64,000 bases of DNA from Thalassobius sp049116315 (GTDB lineage Bacteria; Pseudomonadota; Alphaproteobacteria; Rhodobacterales; Rhodobacteraceae). The position numbers and the translations under genes are program-made. The stretch lies in NCBI GenBank assembly GCA_049116315.1, contig JAGDZD010000006.1, positions 108,421 to 172,420 on the forward strand, given 5' to 3'. Of the stretch, positions 16,449-24,853 are shown in pieces; positions within the stretch are counted from its first letter, which is position 1, and each line of letters begins with the position of its first letter. The notes under the pieces were generated by a model that saw only the letters and a program-made list of their open reading frames with translations, was not told the DNA's origin and searched no databases.

Positions 16449-17222
16449 TCATGCTTGGGCCCGAGAGATGTTGAGCGCCTTGCCATAGGCCATCATCCCT
16501 TGCGTGAGCGATTGCGCCGGTGACGAAGATGCAACCGCCGCCTCCCACAGGAAAACGGCCCCGCGTTGCAGATCATACACCGGCAGACCCGTTGCCTGCT
16601 TGATGGCATCGGCATAGGGGGGCAGGTTCCCACATTCCAATATAATGGCCTCGAGATCAGGATTTTGCCCCTGCAGGGCCTGCACCTGTGCCACGGCATA
16701 GGCCTCAACGCTTTGCTGATCCAACACCCGTGTTTGGCCCGAACGGCTGCGCAAGAAGGCCTGAGAAAAGGCCGAGCACTCTTCCATACCTGCAACCGCG
16801 ATCTGCGCCCGCTCTACCCCCGCTGCGGCCAAAGCTTTGTCCGCCAGAGCAGGTTCAGAGGCGGTCAGAATTCCGATGCGGCCCTTATGTAGTTGGCGCA
16901 CCATCGAAAACAGCGAGAGTGCCGACAACATAACCGGGACTTGAACAGAACGCGCCACTTGGTCTTGGAGGTGCACCAAAAACCCACATGTCGAAATGAT
17001 GGCAATGGCGCCTTGCGCTTCGAGAGCTTGCGCCGCCGCCACAAACCGATCGGCCAAAGCCTGTTCGGGCGCATGGGCGCGCACAATTTTGGGACTGTCT
17101 GCACCGTCTACGACCTGCACCCGCACAGGAAAAGGATAGCTTTGCGGATTGCCGACATCGCCGACAATCCGCTCAAACGCTGTGTCCAGCGATAAGATAC
17201 CAAGGAAAGGGTCCTTGTTCAT
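16449..17222 (-). CDS. Aspartate/glutamate/hydantoin racemase superfamily protein
   Basis: A 257-residue protein with the two catalytic cysteines of the Asp/Glu racemase superfamily, Cys79 in AIISTCGFLV and Cys197 in IILECGNLPPY. The pattern GRIGILTASEPALADKAL (about 114-131) starts the second half of the pseudo-symmetric fold. Relatives racemise amino acids or hydantoins or decarboxylate arylmalonates. I chose ATG 17222 (MNKDPFLG), two bases after the TRAP permease stop; upstream in-frame codons lie within the permease gene. It ends the TRAP operon that starts with the D-amino-acid-dehydrogenase-like gene, so racemisation of an imported amino acid before oxidation is a reasonable guess. Confidence 0.82.
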   Translation of the reverse strand: MNKDPFLGILSLDTAFERIVGDVGNPQSYPFPVRVQVVDGADSPKIVRAHAPEQALADRFVAAAQALEAQGAIAIISTCGFLVHLQDQVARSVQVPVMLSALSLFSMVRQLHKGRIGILTASEPALADKALAAAGVERAQIAVAGMEECSAFSQAFLRSRSGQTRVLDQQSVEAYAVAQVQALQGQNPDLEAIILECGNLPPYADAIKQATGLPVYDLQRGAVFLWEAAVASSSPAQSLTQGMMAYGKALNISRAQA

Positions 17223-17224
17223 GG

Positions 17225-18538
17225 CTATCCCGATCCGCCGCCGCGCAGATTGTTTGGCAACCATGTTGCCAATTCAGGCCAGACAACCAAGATCACCACC
17301 ATCAACAGCATCAGCCCCACCATGGGGATTGCTGTTTTTGCGATGTAAGAAATCTCGTGTCGGGTCATGCCCTGCAGCACAAACAGGTTAAAGCCAATTG
17401 GCGGCGTCACCTGCGCCATCTCAACAACAACCACGATGAAAATCCCAAACCAGATCACATCGATGCCAGCCTGACGAATCATCGGCTCGACGATGGCCAT
17501 GGTCAAAACAACCGAAGAGATCCCATCCAAGAACATCCCCAGCACCACATAGAACACCGTCAGTGCGATGATCAAAACGATTGGTGACAGGTTCATTTCA
17601 TCGATCCACGCCGCCAAGGCGCGGGGCAATCCCGTAAAGCCCATCGCCAGCGATAGGAACGAGGCCCCCATCAGGATCAAAGCAATCATCGCAGAGGTGC
17701 GCGTGGCGCCCATCAAAGAGGCCGAAAAGGTTGACCAGTTCAGCGATCCCTGCCCCAAGGCCAAGATCAACGCGCCCAGAACCCCAACAGCCGCCGCTTC
17801 GGTGGCGGTTGCGAATCCAAGGTACATCGAGCCAATAACGGTTCCGACCAGCAACAACACTGGGATCAAAAAGCGGCTTTCGGCCAGCATTTCGCCAAGC
17901 TTCATCTTGGGTTCGGGCTTGGGTCTGTCCCCTTTGCCAAAGTAGTGCCAAAAGATGATGTAGGCCATAAACAGACCCGCCAGCAGCAATCCGGGAATGA
18001 CGCCCGCCATGAACAGCTTGGTGATCGATTCATTGATGGTCACACCGTACACAATCAGCGTCAAAGACGGCGGGATCATCAGACCCAATGTGGCCGCCCC
18101 GGCCAATGTGCCAATGATCATATGCTCGGGATAGCCGCGCGCGCGCAGCTCGGGGATCGACATTTTGCCCACGGTTGTCAGGGTCGCCGCAGAAGATCCT
18201 GATACCGCAGCAAAGATGGTACAGCCCGCAATGTTGGTGTGCAGCAAGCCCCCCGGCAGCCAGCGCAGCCAAGGCGCCAGGCCTCGGAACATGTCTTCGG
18301 ATAATCGGGTTCGATATAGGATCTCGCCCATCCAGATAAACAGCGGCAAAGCGGTCAGTGTCCAACTTGACGCACCAGACCAGATGGTGGTGATCATCGC
18401 GTCACCGGCGGGCCGCACAGTGAACAACTCCATGCCCACCCAAGCCACGCCCATCAGCGCCAAGCCAATCCAAACAGAGCTGCCCAGCAGGGCAAATAGA
18501 ACAAAAAGAAAGACAACGGTTGCGTATAGCTCGCTCAT
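17225..18538 (-). CDS. TRAP transporter large permease, DctM family
   Basis: A 437-residue, highly hydrophobic protein with about 12 membrane helices. Conserved DctM parts are GCTIFAAVSGSSAATLTTVGKMSIPEL (about 105-131), LAGAATLGLMIPPSLTLIVYG and the C-terminal TPPIGFNLFVLQG. It is the ion-coupled channel of a TRAP importer. Its start overlaps the DctQ stop by four bases, and it is followed after two bases by the racemase gene. Confidence 0.94.
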   Translation of the reverse strand: MSELYATVVFLFVLFALLGSSVWIGLALMGVAWVGMELFTVRPAGDAMITTIWSGASSWTLTALPLFIWMGEILYRTRLSEDMFRGLAPWLRWLPGGLLHTNIAGCTIFAAVSGSSAATLTTVGKMSIPELRARGYPEHMIIGTLAGAATLGLMIPPSLTLIVYGVTINESITKLFMAGVIPGLLLAGLFMAYIIFWHYFGKGDRPKPEPKMKLGEMLAESRFLIPVLLLVGTVIGSMYLGFATATEAAAVGVLGALILALGQGSLNWSTFSASLMGATRTSAMIALILMGASFLSLAMGFTGLPRALAAWIDEMNLSPIVLIIALTVFYVVLGMFLDGISSVVLTMAIVEPMIRQAGIDVIWFGIFIVVVVEMAQVTPPIGFNLFVLQGMTRHEISYIAKTAIPMVGLMLLMVVILVVWPELATWLPNNLRGGGSG

Positions 18539-19248
18539 TCGACGGCCTCCGCTTGAATGCTTGTTTCACCGTTCACAACCAAGCGGGTCAGGTAATCCCA
18601 AAGCGCAACGGCCAAAAGAACGGCGCCAATGGACATCGGCAATTGCGGCAACCAGACCGGGGTATAGACCCACTCGGGTCCGGTGTCGGCCCACATCTGC
18701 CCCCATTTACTCGGGGAATTGGCGAACATCGAAAAGAACGTCAAAAGCCATTCGGGAACAAAGTCTTGCCCCTGTGTGCGGTCATTCAACATCTCTGACA
18801 GAATGTTTGTTTTGATGGCATAGCGCGCAAAATAGGTTGCGGTGATCGCTGCGATCAGCATCGCAAACGCATCCAGCCAGCGTTTGGTGAAGGGGGTGGC
18901 ATTTAGGAAGATAGACACCCGGATATGGGCGCCGCGTGTCAACGTATGGGCCAAAGCAAAGAAGGACGTGGCCGCCATAGCGTAACCAGCATATTCGGTC
19001 GATCCGGGAAAGGTCATCGATCCCCAACGCGCGATCATCTGCGCCACGATCAACAGTAAAATTGTGACCATAAAGCAGGCCGCTATCACGCCGGACCCAA
19101 CATAGATCCGATCCAGTATACGCCAAATCGGCGACAGAACGCGCTTGGCAGTTGGGCGCTGAACAGCGCAAATCACCACCAACATCGTCGGCAATACAAA
19201 CAGCCACACCCAAAGGGGTAGCCCTAGAACGGGTTGCCAGTCTCGCAT
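18535..19248 (-). CDS. TRAP transporter small permease, DctQ family
   Basis: A 237-residue membrane protein, somewhat longer than usual because of an N-terminal extra helix (LPLWVWLFVLPTMLVVICAV). The DctQ core follows: VTILLLIVAQMIARWGSMTFPGSTEYAGYAMA, with ALAHTLTRGAHIRVSIFL marking the conserved HIRV block. A long loop near residues 150-190 departs from short DctQ proteins. It overlaps DctM by four bases and lies 74 bases after the binding-protein gene with a hairpin between. It links binding protein and channel. Confidence 0.9.
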   Translation of the reverse strand: MRDWQPVLGLPLWVWLFVLPTMLVVICAVQRPTAKRVLSPIWRILDRIYVGSGVIAACFMVTILLLIVAQMIARWGSMTFPGSTEYAGYAMAATSFFALAHTLTRGAHIRVSIFLNATPFTKRWLDAFAMLIAAITATYFARYAIKTNILSEMLNDRTQGQDFVPEWLLTFFSMFANSPSKWGQMWADTGPEWVYTPVWLPQLPMSIGAVLLAVALWDYLTRLVVNGETSIQAEAVE

Positions 19249-19276
19249 ACAGCGCCTCCTGAGCAGAAATGAAATA

Positions 19277-19306
19277 AGCCCCGCAGACCAGTTGGACTGC
19301 AGGGCT
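19277..19306 (-). terminator. Intercistronic hairpin between TRAP dctP and dctQ genes
   Basis: Ten-base arms (AGCCCCGCAG, 19277-19286; CTGCAGGGCT, 19297-19306) with a single mismatch and a 10-base loop, followed on the minus strand by TTATTTC. This looks like a partial terminator that would favour binding-protein expression over the membrane genes. Confidence 0.6.
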
Positions 19307-19322
19307 ATCTTAGCGCAAGAGC

Positions 19323-20297
19323 TTAGTTTTTGTAGGCGTCCAGAATGGCTTGGCCATCATCACCAACTGTTTCCAGCCACTCGGCTGTCATCTTGGCCCC
19401 AATGGCTTCCAACTCAACCAAGAAGTCCGCACCAGCGTCTTGAACTGTCATGCCGTTGGCTTCGAGCTGTTCAAAGTACCAGCCGGCCAACTCGGCGGAC
19501 TTGGCTGAACATGCAGCGCCGGTTTCATCCGCGGCTTTTTGCACGGCGGCTTGGTTTTCTGCGCTCAGACCATCCCAAGTGCCCTTGTTCACGATCACAT
19601 AGTTGCGTGGCAGCCATGCGTTTACTTTGTAGTAGTGTGACAGGTGCTCCCAGACCTTGCGGTCATAACCAGTGGACCCAGACGAGATAAACGCCTCAGC
19701 AACACCAGTTGCCAGCGCTTGGCTCAATTCAGCCGCTTCAACCTGTACGGGGATCATCCCGAGGCTTTCCGCAAATGTGGCTGTCGCCGTGTTGTAGGAG
19801 CGGAACTTTACGCCCTGTGTATCCTGCGAAGAGCCAACTTCTTTGTTGAAATAGAAGCCCTGACCCGGCCATGGGCAGGTATAAAGCGCAACAAGGTTCA
19901 AGTCAGACAGCTGGGCGTTGACTTTGTCTTTGGCCGCCATCCACAGCGCTTCGTTGTCGGCATAAGAGGTGGCGATAAAGGGCAAGTTGTCCCAACCCAA
20001 CAAGGGTGCTTCGTTGGCATGCGCCGACATAAAGCGCTCGCCAATAGGGGCTTGGCCAGTTTGAACAGCGCGTTTGATTTCGCCGCCTTTGAACAAAGAG
20101 CCGCCTGGGTGCACGGTGATGTCGATGTCACCACCGGTGTATTCACGCACCTTATCAGCAAACACCACACCCATTTCTGAATGGTAGTTGGTCGCCGCAT
20201 AGGCCATGGGCATATCCCATTTTTCCGCAGCAGCAGCAGATGCGCCAAAGGCCAAGCCGGTGGCGAGGGCACCAAGAGTAAAGTCATTCATTTTCAT
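19323..20297 (-). CDS. TRAP transporter substrate-binding protein, DctP family
   Basis: A 324-residue periplasmic protein with a short signal peptide (MKMNDFTLGALATGLAFGASAAAA). The DctP pattern is present: GVVFADKVREYTGGDIDITVHPGGSLFKGGEIKRAVQTGQ (about 44-83) and the ligand-binding Arg region GVKFRSYNTATATFAESLGMIPVQV (about 163-187). It delivers substrate to the DctQM pair downstream. A second in-frame ATG two codons later is possible. Linked D-amino-acid dehydrogenase-like and racemase-like genes suggest an amino acid or imino acid ligand; no residue proves this. Confidence 0.92.
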   Translation of the reverse strand: MKMNDFTLGALATGLAFGASAAAAEKWDMPMAYAATNYHSEMGVVFADKVREYTGGDIDITVHPGGSLFKGGEIKRAVQTGQAPIGERFMSAHANEAPLLGWDNLPFIATSYADNEALWMAAKDKVNAQLSDLNLVALYTCPWPGQGFYFNKEVGSSQDTQGVKFRSYNTATATFAESLGMIPVQVEAAELSQALATGVAEAFISSGSTGYDRKVWEHLSHYYKVNAWLPRNYVIVNKGTWDGLSAENQAAVQKAADETGAACSAKSAELAGWYFEQLEANGMTVQDAGADFLVELEAIGAKMTAEWLETVGDDGQAILDAYKN

Positions 20298-20326
20298 TTT
20301 GCTTCTCCGTGTTGGTTGGTCTTGTT

Positions 20327-21580
20327 TTAGGATGCCTGACTCTTGAACCGGTTGGGTTCATAGGCCGACATATCTGTGTTGGGACGATTGCCAGCGATTA
20401 GATCCGCCACCAAACGTCCAGTTTTTGGGCCCCCTGTTAGCCCAACGTGATGATGCCCAAAGGCAGTGAACACTTTGCTGTCTCCAACTTCCCCAATAAA
20501 GGGCAAGCTGTCAGCGGGGGCCGGGCGATACCCCAGCCATTCTTCTTCGCTGTCCGCCTCAAGGGTCGGAAACAGCTCTTTGACGCTTTTGCGCAAAAGT
20601 TTCAGCGGCGCGTCAGACTTGCGCTCACTCAGGCCACCAAACTCGACGACTCCGGCGCAGCGTAACCCCTGTTCCATCGGTGTGGCCACAAATTTCCCCG
20701 CCGACATCATCATTGGGCTGGTGGGGACGATGTTGGGCCCCTTGAACAGGATGTGATATCCACGCTCTGCTTCGAGCGGCACTGACAGGCCGAGTTTCTT
20801 CATCAAAGGGCCAGACCAAATGCCTGCGGCCAGAACCGCCTTATCACATTCAAAGCGCCCTTGATCCGTGTCCACAGCGCTGATTTGACCGCCGGACAGA
20901 TCAAAATCTTTGACCTCTGCCTGTACAAAGCGCCCGCCGTTTTCGACCAGAATGGCCATCAAGTCTTTGACATAAGCGCCGGGGTTCAAAATAAAGCCGT
21001 GGTCTTGGTTCACCGCCAGCAACCCGGTGTTCTGGCCAAGGATCGGTTGCCGTTCTTGGATGTCTTTGCCGGTATAGATCTCGGGCACAAACCCCGCTTC
21101 TTTGCGCAGGTTCCACACAAAGCTATCCGCTTCAAAAGCCGCACGGTTCTTATAGGCAAAGTGGTATTCGCTGGGCTGCACCCATTTTGCGGCTGGGGTG
21201 CCCGCTGTCAGGGCTTGGTGCTGCTCGAGGCTGTCACCAACAATCGTGCTCATGGCCTGAGCAATCCGTCGCGTGTCTTTGACATTGGCATATGACAAAT
21301 ACCGCGCAAGCCAAGGCAATAGCTTTGGCAGGTAGCGCCAGCGCATAAACAGCGGAAAGTTCGGATCCATCAAATACTTAGGGGATTTTGAGATCAAACC
21401 CGGCGTTGTCACCGGCACAATCGCACAGCTCGCCAGAACGCCGCCGTTGCCATAGGACGCCCCCATACCGGGTTCACCTTTGTCAACAACGGTCACATCA
21501 TAGCCCGCGCGTTGCAGCCAAATGGCCGAAGCGGCCCCGACAATGCCCGCGCCAACCACGACAACTTTTTCCGATTGCAT
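20327..21580 (-). CDS. FAD-dependent oxidoreductase, D-amino acid dehydrogenase (DadA) family
   Basis: A 417-residue DAO-superfamily enzyme. The N-terminal FAD-binding motif is VVVVGAGIVGAASAIWLQRAGYDVTVVDKGEPGMGASYGNGG (about 5-46), typical for DadA, and the C-terminus ends with FGHHHVGLTGGPKTGRLVADLIAG. DadA oxidises D-amino acids to 2-oxo acids and ammonia, passing electrons to the respiratory chain. It is the first gene of the operon with the TRAP transporter and a racemase. I chose ATG 21580; a GTG four codons earlier is possible. A LysR regulator is divergent. Substrates such as hydroxyproline derivatives or D-amino acids from cell walls are possible. Confidence 0.87.
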   Translation of the reverse strand: MQSEKVVVVGAGIVGAASAIWLQRAGYDVTVVDKGEPGMGASYGNGGVLASCAIVPVTTPGLISKSPKYLMDPNFPLFMRWRYLPKLLPWLARYLSYANVKDTRRIAQAMSTIVGDSLEQHQALTAGTPAAKWVQPSEYHFAYKNRAAFEADSFVWNLRKEAGFVPEIYTGKDIQERQPILGQNTGLLAVNQDHGFILNPGAYVKDLMAILVENGGRFVQAEVKDFDLSGGQISAVDTDQGRFECDKAVLAAGIWSGPLMKKLGLSVPLEAERGYHILFKGPNIVPTSPMMMSAGKFVATPMEQGLRCAGVVEFGGLSERKSDAPLKLLRKSVKELFPTLEADSEEEWLGYRPAPADSLPFIGEVGDSKVFTAFGHHHVGLTGGPKTGRLVADLIAGNRPNTDMSAYEPNRFKSQAS

Positions 21581-21630
21581 CCCAAACCCCACTTATTGGT
21601 TCAGTCAGATTGAGGCGCAAAACCCATCAC

Positions 21631-21651
21631 TGCAAATACAAATATTTTGCA
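21631..21651. promoter_or_regulatory. Candidate LysR binding site in the divergent promoter region
   Basis: TGCAAA (21631-21636) and TTTGCA (21646-21651) form an interrupted palindrome with 9 bases between, matching the spaced inverted repeats LysR proteins bind. It lies 51 bases before the dadA-like start and 30 bases before the LysR start. Confidence 0.5.
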
Positions 21652-21681
21652 CATGCATCATAAAAAATGATAGCTAGCGGA

Positions 21682-22578
21682 ATGAAGTTACGTTTTCGCC
21701 AACTACAGGCCCTGCATGCCGTCATAGAATCTGGCACTGTGACCGGCGCTGCTGACGTGCTGGGCATCTCTCAGCCCGGGATATCAAACCTGCTATCGCA
21801 ACTAGAATCGCAATCAGGCCTTAAGCTGTTTGAACGGATTTCAGGGCGTTTGGTCCCCACACCAGAGGCCGAAATGATGTACCAAGAGATCGACACAGTG
21901 GTGCGCGGCCTCGATCAGGTTGGTCAAACAGTTCTTGATCTGCAAAACAAGAATTTGGGACAACTACAGATAGCATCACAGCATTCAATCTCTTTTGGCT
22001 TTTTGCCCAAATTGGTGGCGCAATTCGCCAAAAACCGCCCCGACCTTAAGATCTCCTTTCAATCCCAATCATCGGCCAAGGTGCAAGAATGGGTGGTGGC
22101 AGGTCTCTATGAGATTGGAATTTGCGAAACGCCACTGCACCATGATGCGCTCAACGTCTATCCGCTGCATATCGAAACTGTGGTGGCCCTGCCCGCGGAC
22201 AGCCCATTGTGCGCCCACGACGTTCTCACCCCCGACTTGATGGTCGACCAACCATTTGTGGTCATGGGGCCCGATCACGTCACCTATCGCCGCTTGCGCG
22301 AAGCCTTTGACAGTGCCGGCATTCCCCTGAAAGAGCGGGTTCAATCCCACCTGTTCAAAAACCTGCTGAGTTTTGTTCAAGAAGGGATGGGCGCCGCAAT
22401 CGTTGACCAATTTGCTTTGGACTATAACGCCACCGAAGACTTTGTGACCCGCCCCTTTCGCCCCAAAATCATGATGGAAATGGCAGTCATCACCTCAAGC
22501 AGTCGCCCCGTCTCTCGGGTTGGGCAAGAATTTTTGGACCTGCTATTGCAAGAACTCAAACTCTATTCCAACGGCTAA
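21682..22578 (+). CDS. LysR family transcriptional regulator
   Basis: A 298-residue regulator with the LysR winged helix at the N-terminus (LRFRQLQALHAVIESGTVTGAADVLGISQPGISNLLSQLESQSGLKLFER) and a periplasmic-binding-like effector domain from about residue 90. The start is set at ATG 21682 because homology begins with MKLRFRQLQ; an ATG five codons upstream is also possible. It diverges from the DadA/TRAP/racemase operon with an interrupted palindrome between, so it most likely activates that operon in response to the imported compound. Confidence 0.92.
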   Translation: MKLRFRQLQALHAVIESGTVTGAADVLGISQPGISNLLSQLESQSGLKLFERISGRLVPTPEAEMMYQEIDTVVRGLDQVGQTVLDLQNKNLGQLQIASQHSISFGFLPKLVAQFAKNRPDLKISFQSQSSAKVQEWVVAGLYEIGICETPLHHDALNVYPLHIETVVALPADSPLCAHDVLTPDLMVDQPFVVMGPDHVTYRRLREAFDSAGIPLKERVQSHLFKNLLSFVQEGMGAAIVDQFALDYNATEDFVTRPFRPKIMMEMAVITSSSRPVSRVGQEFLDLLLQELKLYSNG

Positions 22579-22600
22579 GGGCGGGGCATGCCCCTGCCCT
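22578..22600. terminator. Bidirectional hairpin between lysR and the polyamine operon
   Basis: A GC-rich, near-perfect palindrome (core GGGGCATGCCCC with flanking AGGGC/GCCCT and one bulge) fills the 20-base gap between the two converging genes and touches both stop codons. No T-run on either side, but position and symmetry suit a shared terminator. Confidence 0.55.
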
Positions 22601-24149
22601 ACATCTGCTTCAGATCACTGGCGTATTCTTGGTAAATCGTTGGGTTGAAAAGAGAATTCACCTCAACATCATGCGTCTTGTTCAGGTCCGCAGGGAACAC
22701 CTGCGCGGCCGTAAAGACTTCGGATGTCATAAAGCGCAGCTGATCAGGGAATTCCCCCAGTTGGAAATCCGTTGATTTGCTGGCCAAATTGAAGCCCCAA
22801 ACACCAAATGACGGGATCGGCACTTGGAAATTTTCAACCTGAGCAAAGATCTGCCCCATCGTATGGGAGATCGTCCAATAAGTGTGGGGGGAGAAAAACG
22901 GCGAGCTGCTTTGACTGACGATCACGCCATCCGTGGCCAAGATCCCATCAAGCATCGCATAAAACTCCACAGAATAGAGTTTGGACAATGCCTCGTTATG
23001 CGGATCGGGGAAGTCGATGATAATGCGGTCATACAGCCGATCTGTTTGCTTAACATAGTTGAACGCATCCGCGTTATGCACATGCACCTGTTCAGCCGCG
23101 AGACTGTTTTCATTGAGCCGCGTGACAGGGGCAAACTCTGTCCCCAAATCGGTCATTGCGGGATCCAAATCGACCAGATCAATCCGGCGCACCCCGTCAT
23201 GTTTCAGGATCTCGCGCACGGCCAGACCATCCCCCCCGCCAAGCACCAAAACGGTTTCGGCAGGGCCATCGCCCCATACCATCGCAGGATGTACCAATGC
23301 TTCGTGATAGCGGTATTCATCGGCCTCGGCGAATTGCAAATGCCCATCAATGAACAGACGCAAATCGTTGGTTTTCCACGTGTTCGTCACCACTAGGGAT
23401 TGGTACTGAGACTGCCCCCGCCACACGATGCGATCAAAGTAGAGATGATCTTGGGCAAAGCCGGTGATCCGCCCCGCCAACAAGGTCAACGCAAACAGCG
23501 CCCCAATGGCGACCCCAACATAGATCAGCATCCGTTTCGGAGAATCCAAATGATCGCGCAGCCACAAAACGTTCAACAGCGCCACTGCCGCATTGGTCAA
23601 TCCAATGGCAAAAGACGCGCTGATTAGGCCCAAAGAAGGCAACAACAAAATCGGAAACAGGACAGACCCAAGCAGCGCTCCGATGTAATCAAGCGACAAA
23701 ACGTCTGCGATCGATTCACGCGTGGTGCTGCGTTCGGACAAAACACGGGTCAGCAGGGGAATTTCAAGCCCCACCAGAAACCCGATCGAGGAGATAAAGG
23801 CAAACATGCCAACGGTGAACATCCATGGCGCAAAGGGAAACAGCATAAACAACGAGATGCTGCACAGCCCACCGATGACCGCCAGGATCAACTCAACACC
23901 AATAAACACTTGGATCAAATTGCCATGAAAGAACCGTGAGACATAAGATCCCACACCCATCGCAAACATGAAGAACCCAATGGTCAGCGAAAACTGATAG
24001 ACCGAGTTGCCCAGCAGATAGCTCGACACGGTGCCGATGATCAGCTCGTAGACCAAGCCGCAGAGGGCGACCACCAGAATGGAACCCAGCAGAATGACAG
24101 CTTGGCGTTTTGGCAAATCCGCATAACGCGCATCAGGACTTTCGGACAT
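22599..24149 (-). CDS. Membrane-embedded polyamine aminopropyltransferase (spermidine synthase-like)
   Basis: A 516-residue protein with two parts. Residues 15-225 hold about seven membrane helices (LLGSILVVALCGLVYELIIGTVSSYLLG onwards). Residues 240-480 are a spermidine-synthase domain: SQYQSLVVTNTW, the LFIDGHLQFAEADEYRYHEALVHP block, the AdoMet-binding motif LVLGGGDGLAVREI (about 300) and the DFPDPHNEALSKLYS motif (about 370). It transfers aminopropyl from decarboxylated AdoMet to an amine; the donor would come from the SpeD encoded at the head of this operon. The membrane part suggests an acceptor or product in the membrane, but the acceptor is unknown. It is the last gene of the operon, ending in a shared hairpin. 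Confidence 0.9.
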   Translation of the reverse strand: MSESPDARYADLPKRQAVILLGSILVVALCGLVYELIIGTVSSYLLGNSVYQFSLTIGFFMFAMGVGSYVSRFFHGNLIQVFIGVELILAVIGGLCSISLFMLFPFAPWMFTVGMFAFISSIGFLVGLEIPLLTRVLSERSTTRESIADVLSLDYIGALLGSVLFPILLLPSLGLISASFAIGLTNAAVALLNVLWLRDHLDSPKRMLIYVGVAIGALFALTLLAGRITGFAQDHLYFDRIVWRGQSQYQSLVVTNTWKTNDLRLFIDGHLQFAEADEYRYHEALVHPAMVWGDGPAETVLVLGGGDGLAVREILKHDGVRRIDLVDLDPAMTDLGTEFAPVTRLNENSLAAEQVHVHNADAFNYVKQTDRLYDRIIIDFPDPHNEALSKLYSVEFYAMLDGILATDGVIVSQSSSPFFSPHTYWTISHTMGQIFAQVENFQVPIPSFGVWGFNLASKSTDFQLGEFPDQLRFMTSEVFTAAQVFPADLNKTHDVEVNSLFNPTIYQEYASDLKQM

Positions 24150-24223
24150 CACTTCGGCCTTTTCATTAAAGAAGGACCAGCGCAGCAGCGCTGATCCTTT
24201 GTTTCACACGTCCAAAGCGTGGA

Positions 24224-24814
24224 TTACTTACCGGCGCGCAGGCCACCGGACCGTGCCGAGGCAGAGGGCGCACGGTAGCTGCTGCGAGGCGCAACTGACC
24301 GATTGTTAAAGCTGTTCGCAGTGACGCCAGCAGACCGCTGACGGCTCAGCAAGTTACCGATCAGCATCCCGGTCAAGAAGCCCGATCCCGAGAAGCCCAT
24401 ACCTGTGGAGTTGCCCGACATGTCGGTGCCGATCAGACGGTTGTTGGCTTCGTCGATCTCCACGGTAAAGAGATCCGTTTCGCTGTCGTCTTTCACACCA
24501 TTATCATTCGCATCCTCAAACCCAAGGAACTTGGCGTCTGGTTGAACGTTGATCCCAAACGCGGCGCTGTGAAAGCGTGGCTCAGAGTTCAAAACGTCGG
24601 TCAGATAGCCCGAGAACTGATCAACCTGATTGTCGGACACTTCGGTGATCTTGTTTTCATCCAAGTGGCCTTCGAATTGTGTCAAAGCGAACTCGGTCCG
24701 ATCCAAGACCTGCCCCATGTCAACCGATTGCGCCCCTCTGGGTGAGGCAAACATGGCAATGACCACGAATCCCAGCACCGCTACGATGATAATTCCTCGA
24801 AATTGACTAAACAC
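24224..24814 (-). CDS. Small membrane-anchored protein with an EF-hand-like loop, polyamine operon
   Basis: A 196-residue protein I cannot assign to a named family. It starts with one hydrophobic helix (residues 7-23), followed by a polar region and a perfect 12-residue EF-hand-type loop, DANDNGVKDDSE (residues 101-112: D1, N3, N5, G6, D9, E12). A glycine-rich hydrophobic stretch (MGFSGSGFLTGMLIGNLLS, about 139-157) and a basic Ser/Arg-rich tail ending GGLRAGK follow. The N-terminal helix may be a membrane anchor with the rest in the periplasm. It lies 39 bases after the rhomboid-GNAT gene and 74 bases before the aminopropyltransferase gene, all on the minus strand. Calcium binding is predicted from the loop only. 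Confidence 0.7.
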   Translation of the reverse strand: MFSQFRGIIIVAVLGFVVIAMFASPRGAQSVDMGQVLDRTEFALTQFEGHLDENKITEVSDNQVDQFSGYLTDVLNSEPRFHSAAFGINVQPDAKFLGFEDANDNGVKDDSETDLFTVEIDEANNRLIGTDMSGNSTGMGFSGSGFLTGMLIGNLLSRQRSAGVTANSFNNRSVAPRSSYRAPSASARSGGLRAGK

Positions 24815-24853
24815 TCTGTGCTCCCTGAATGAATATAGTTGGGTGTCGGGGCC

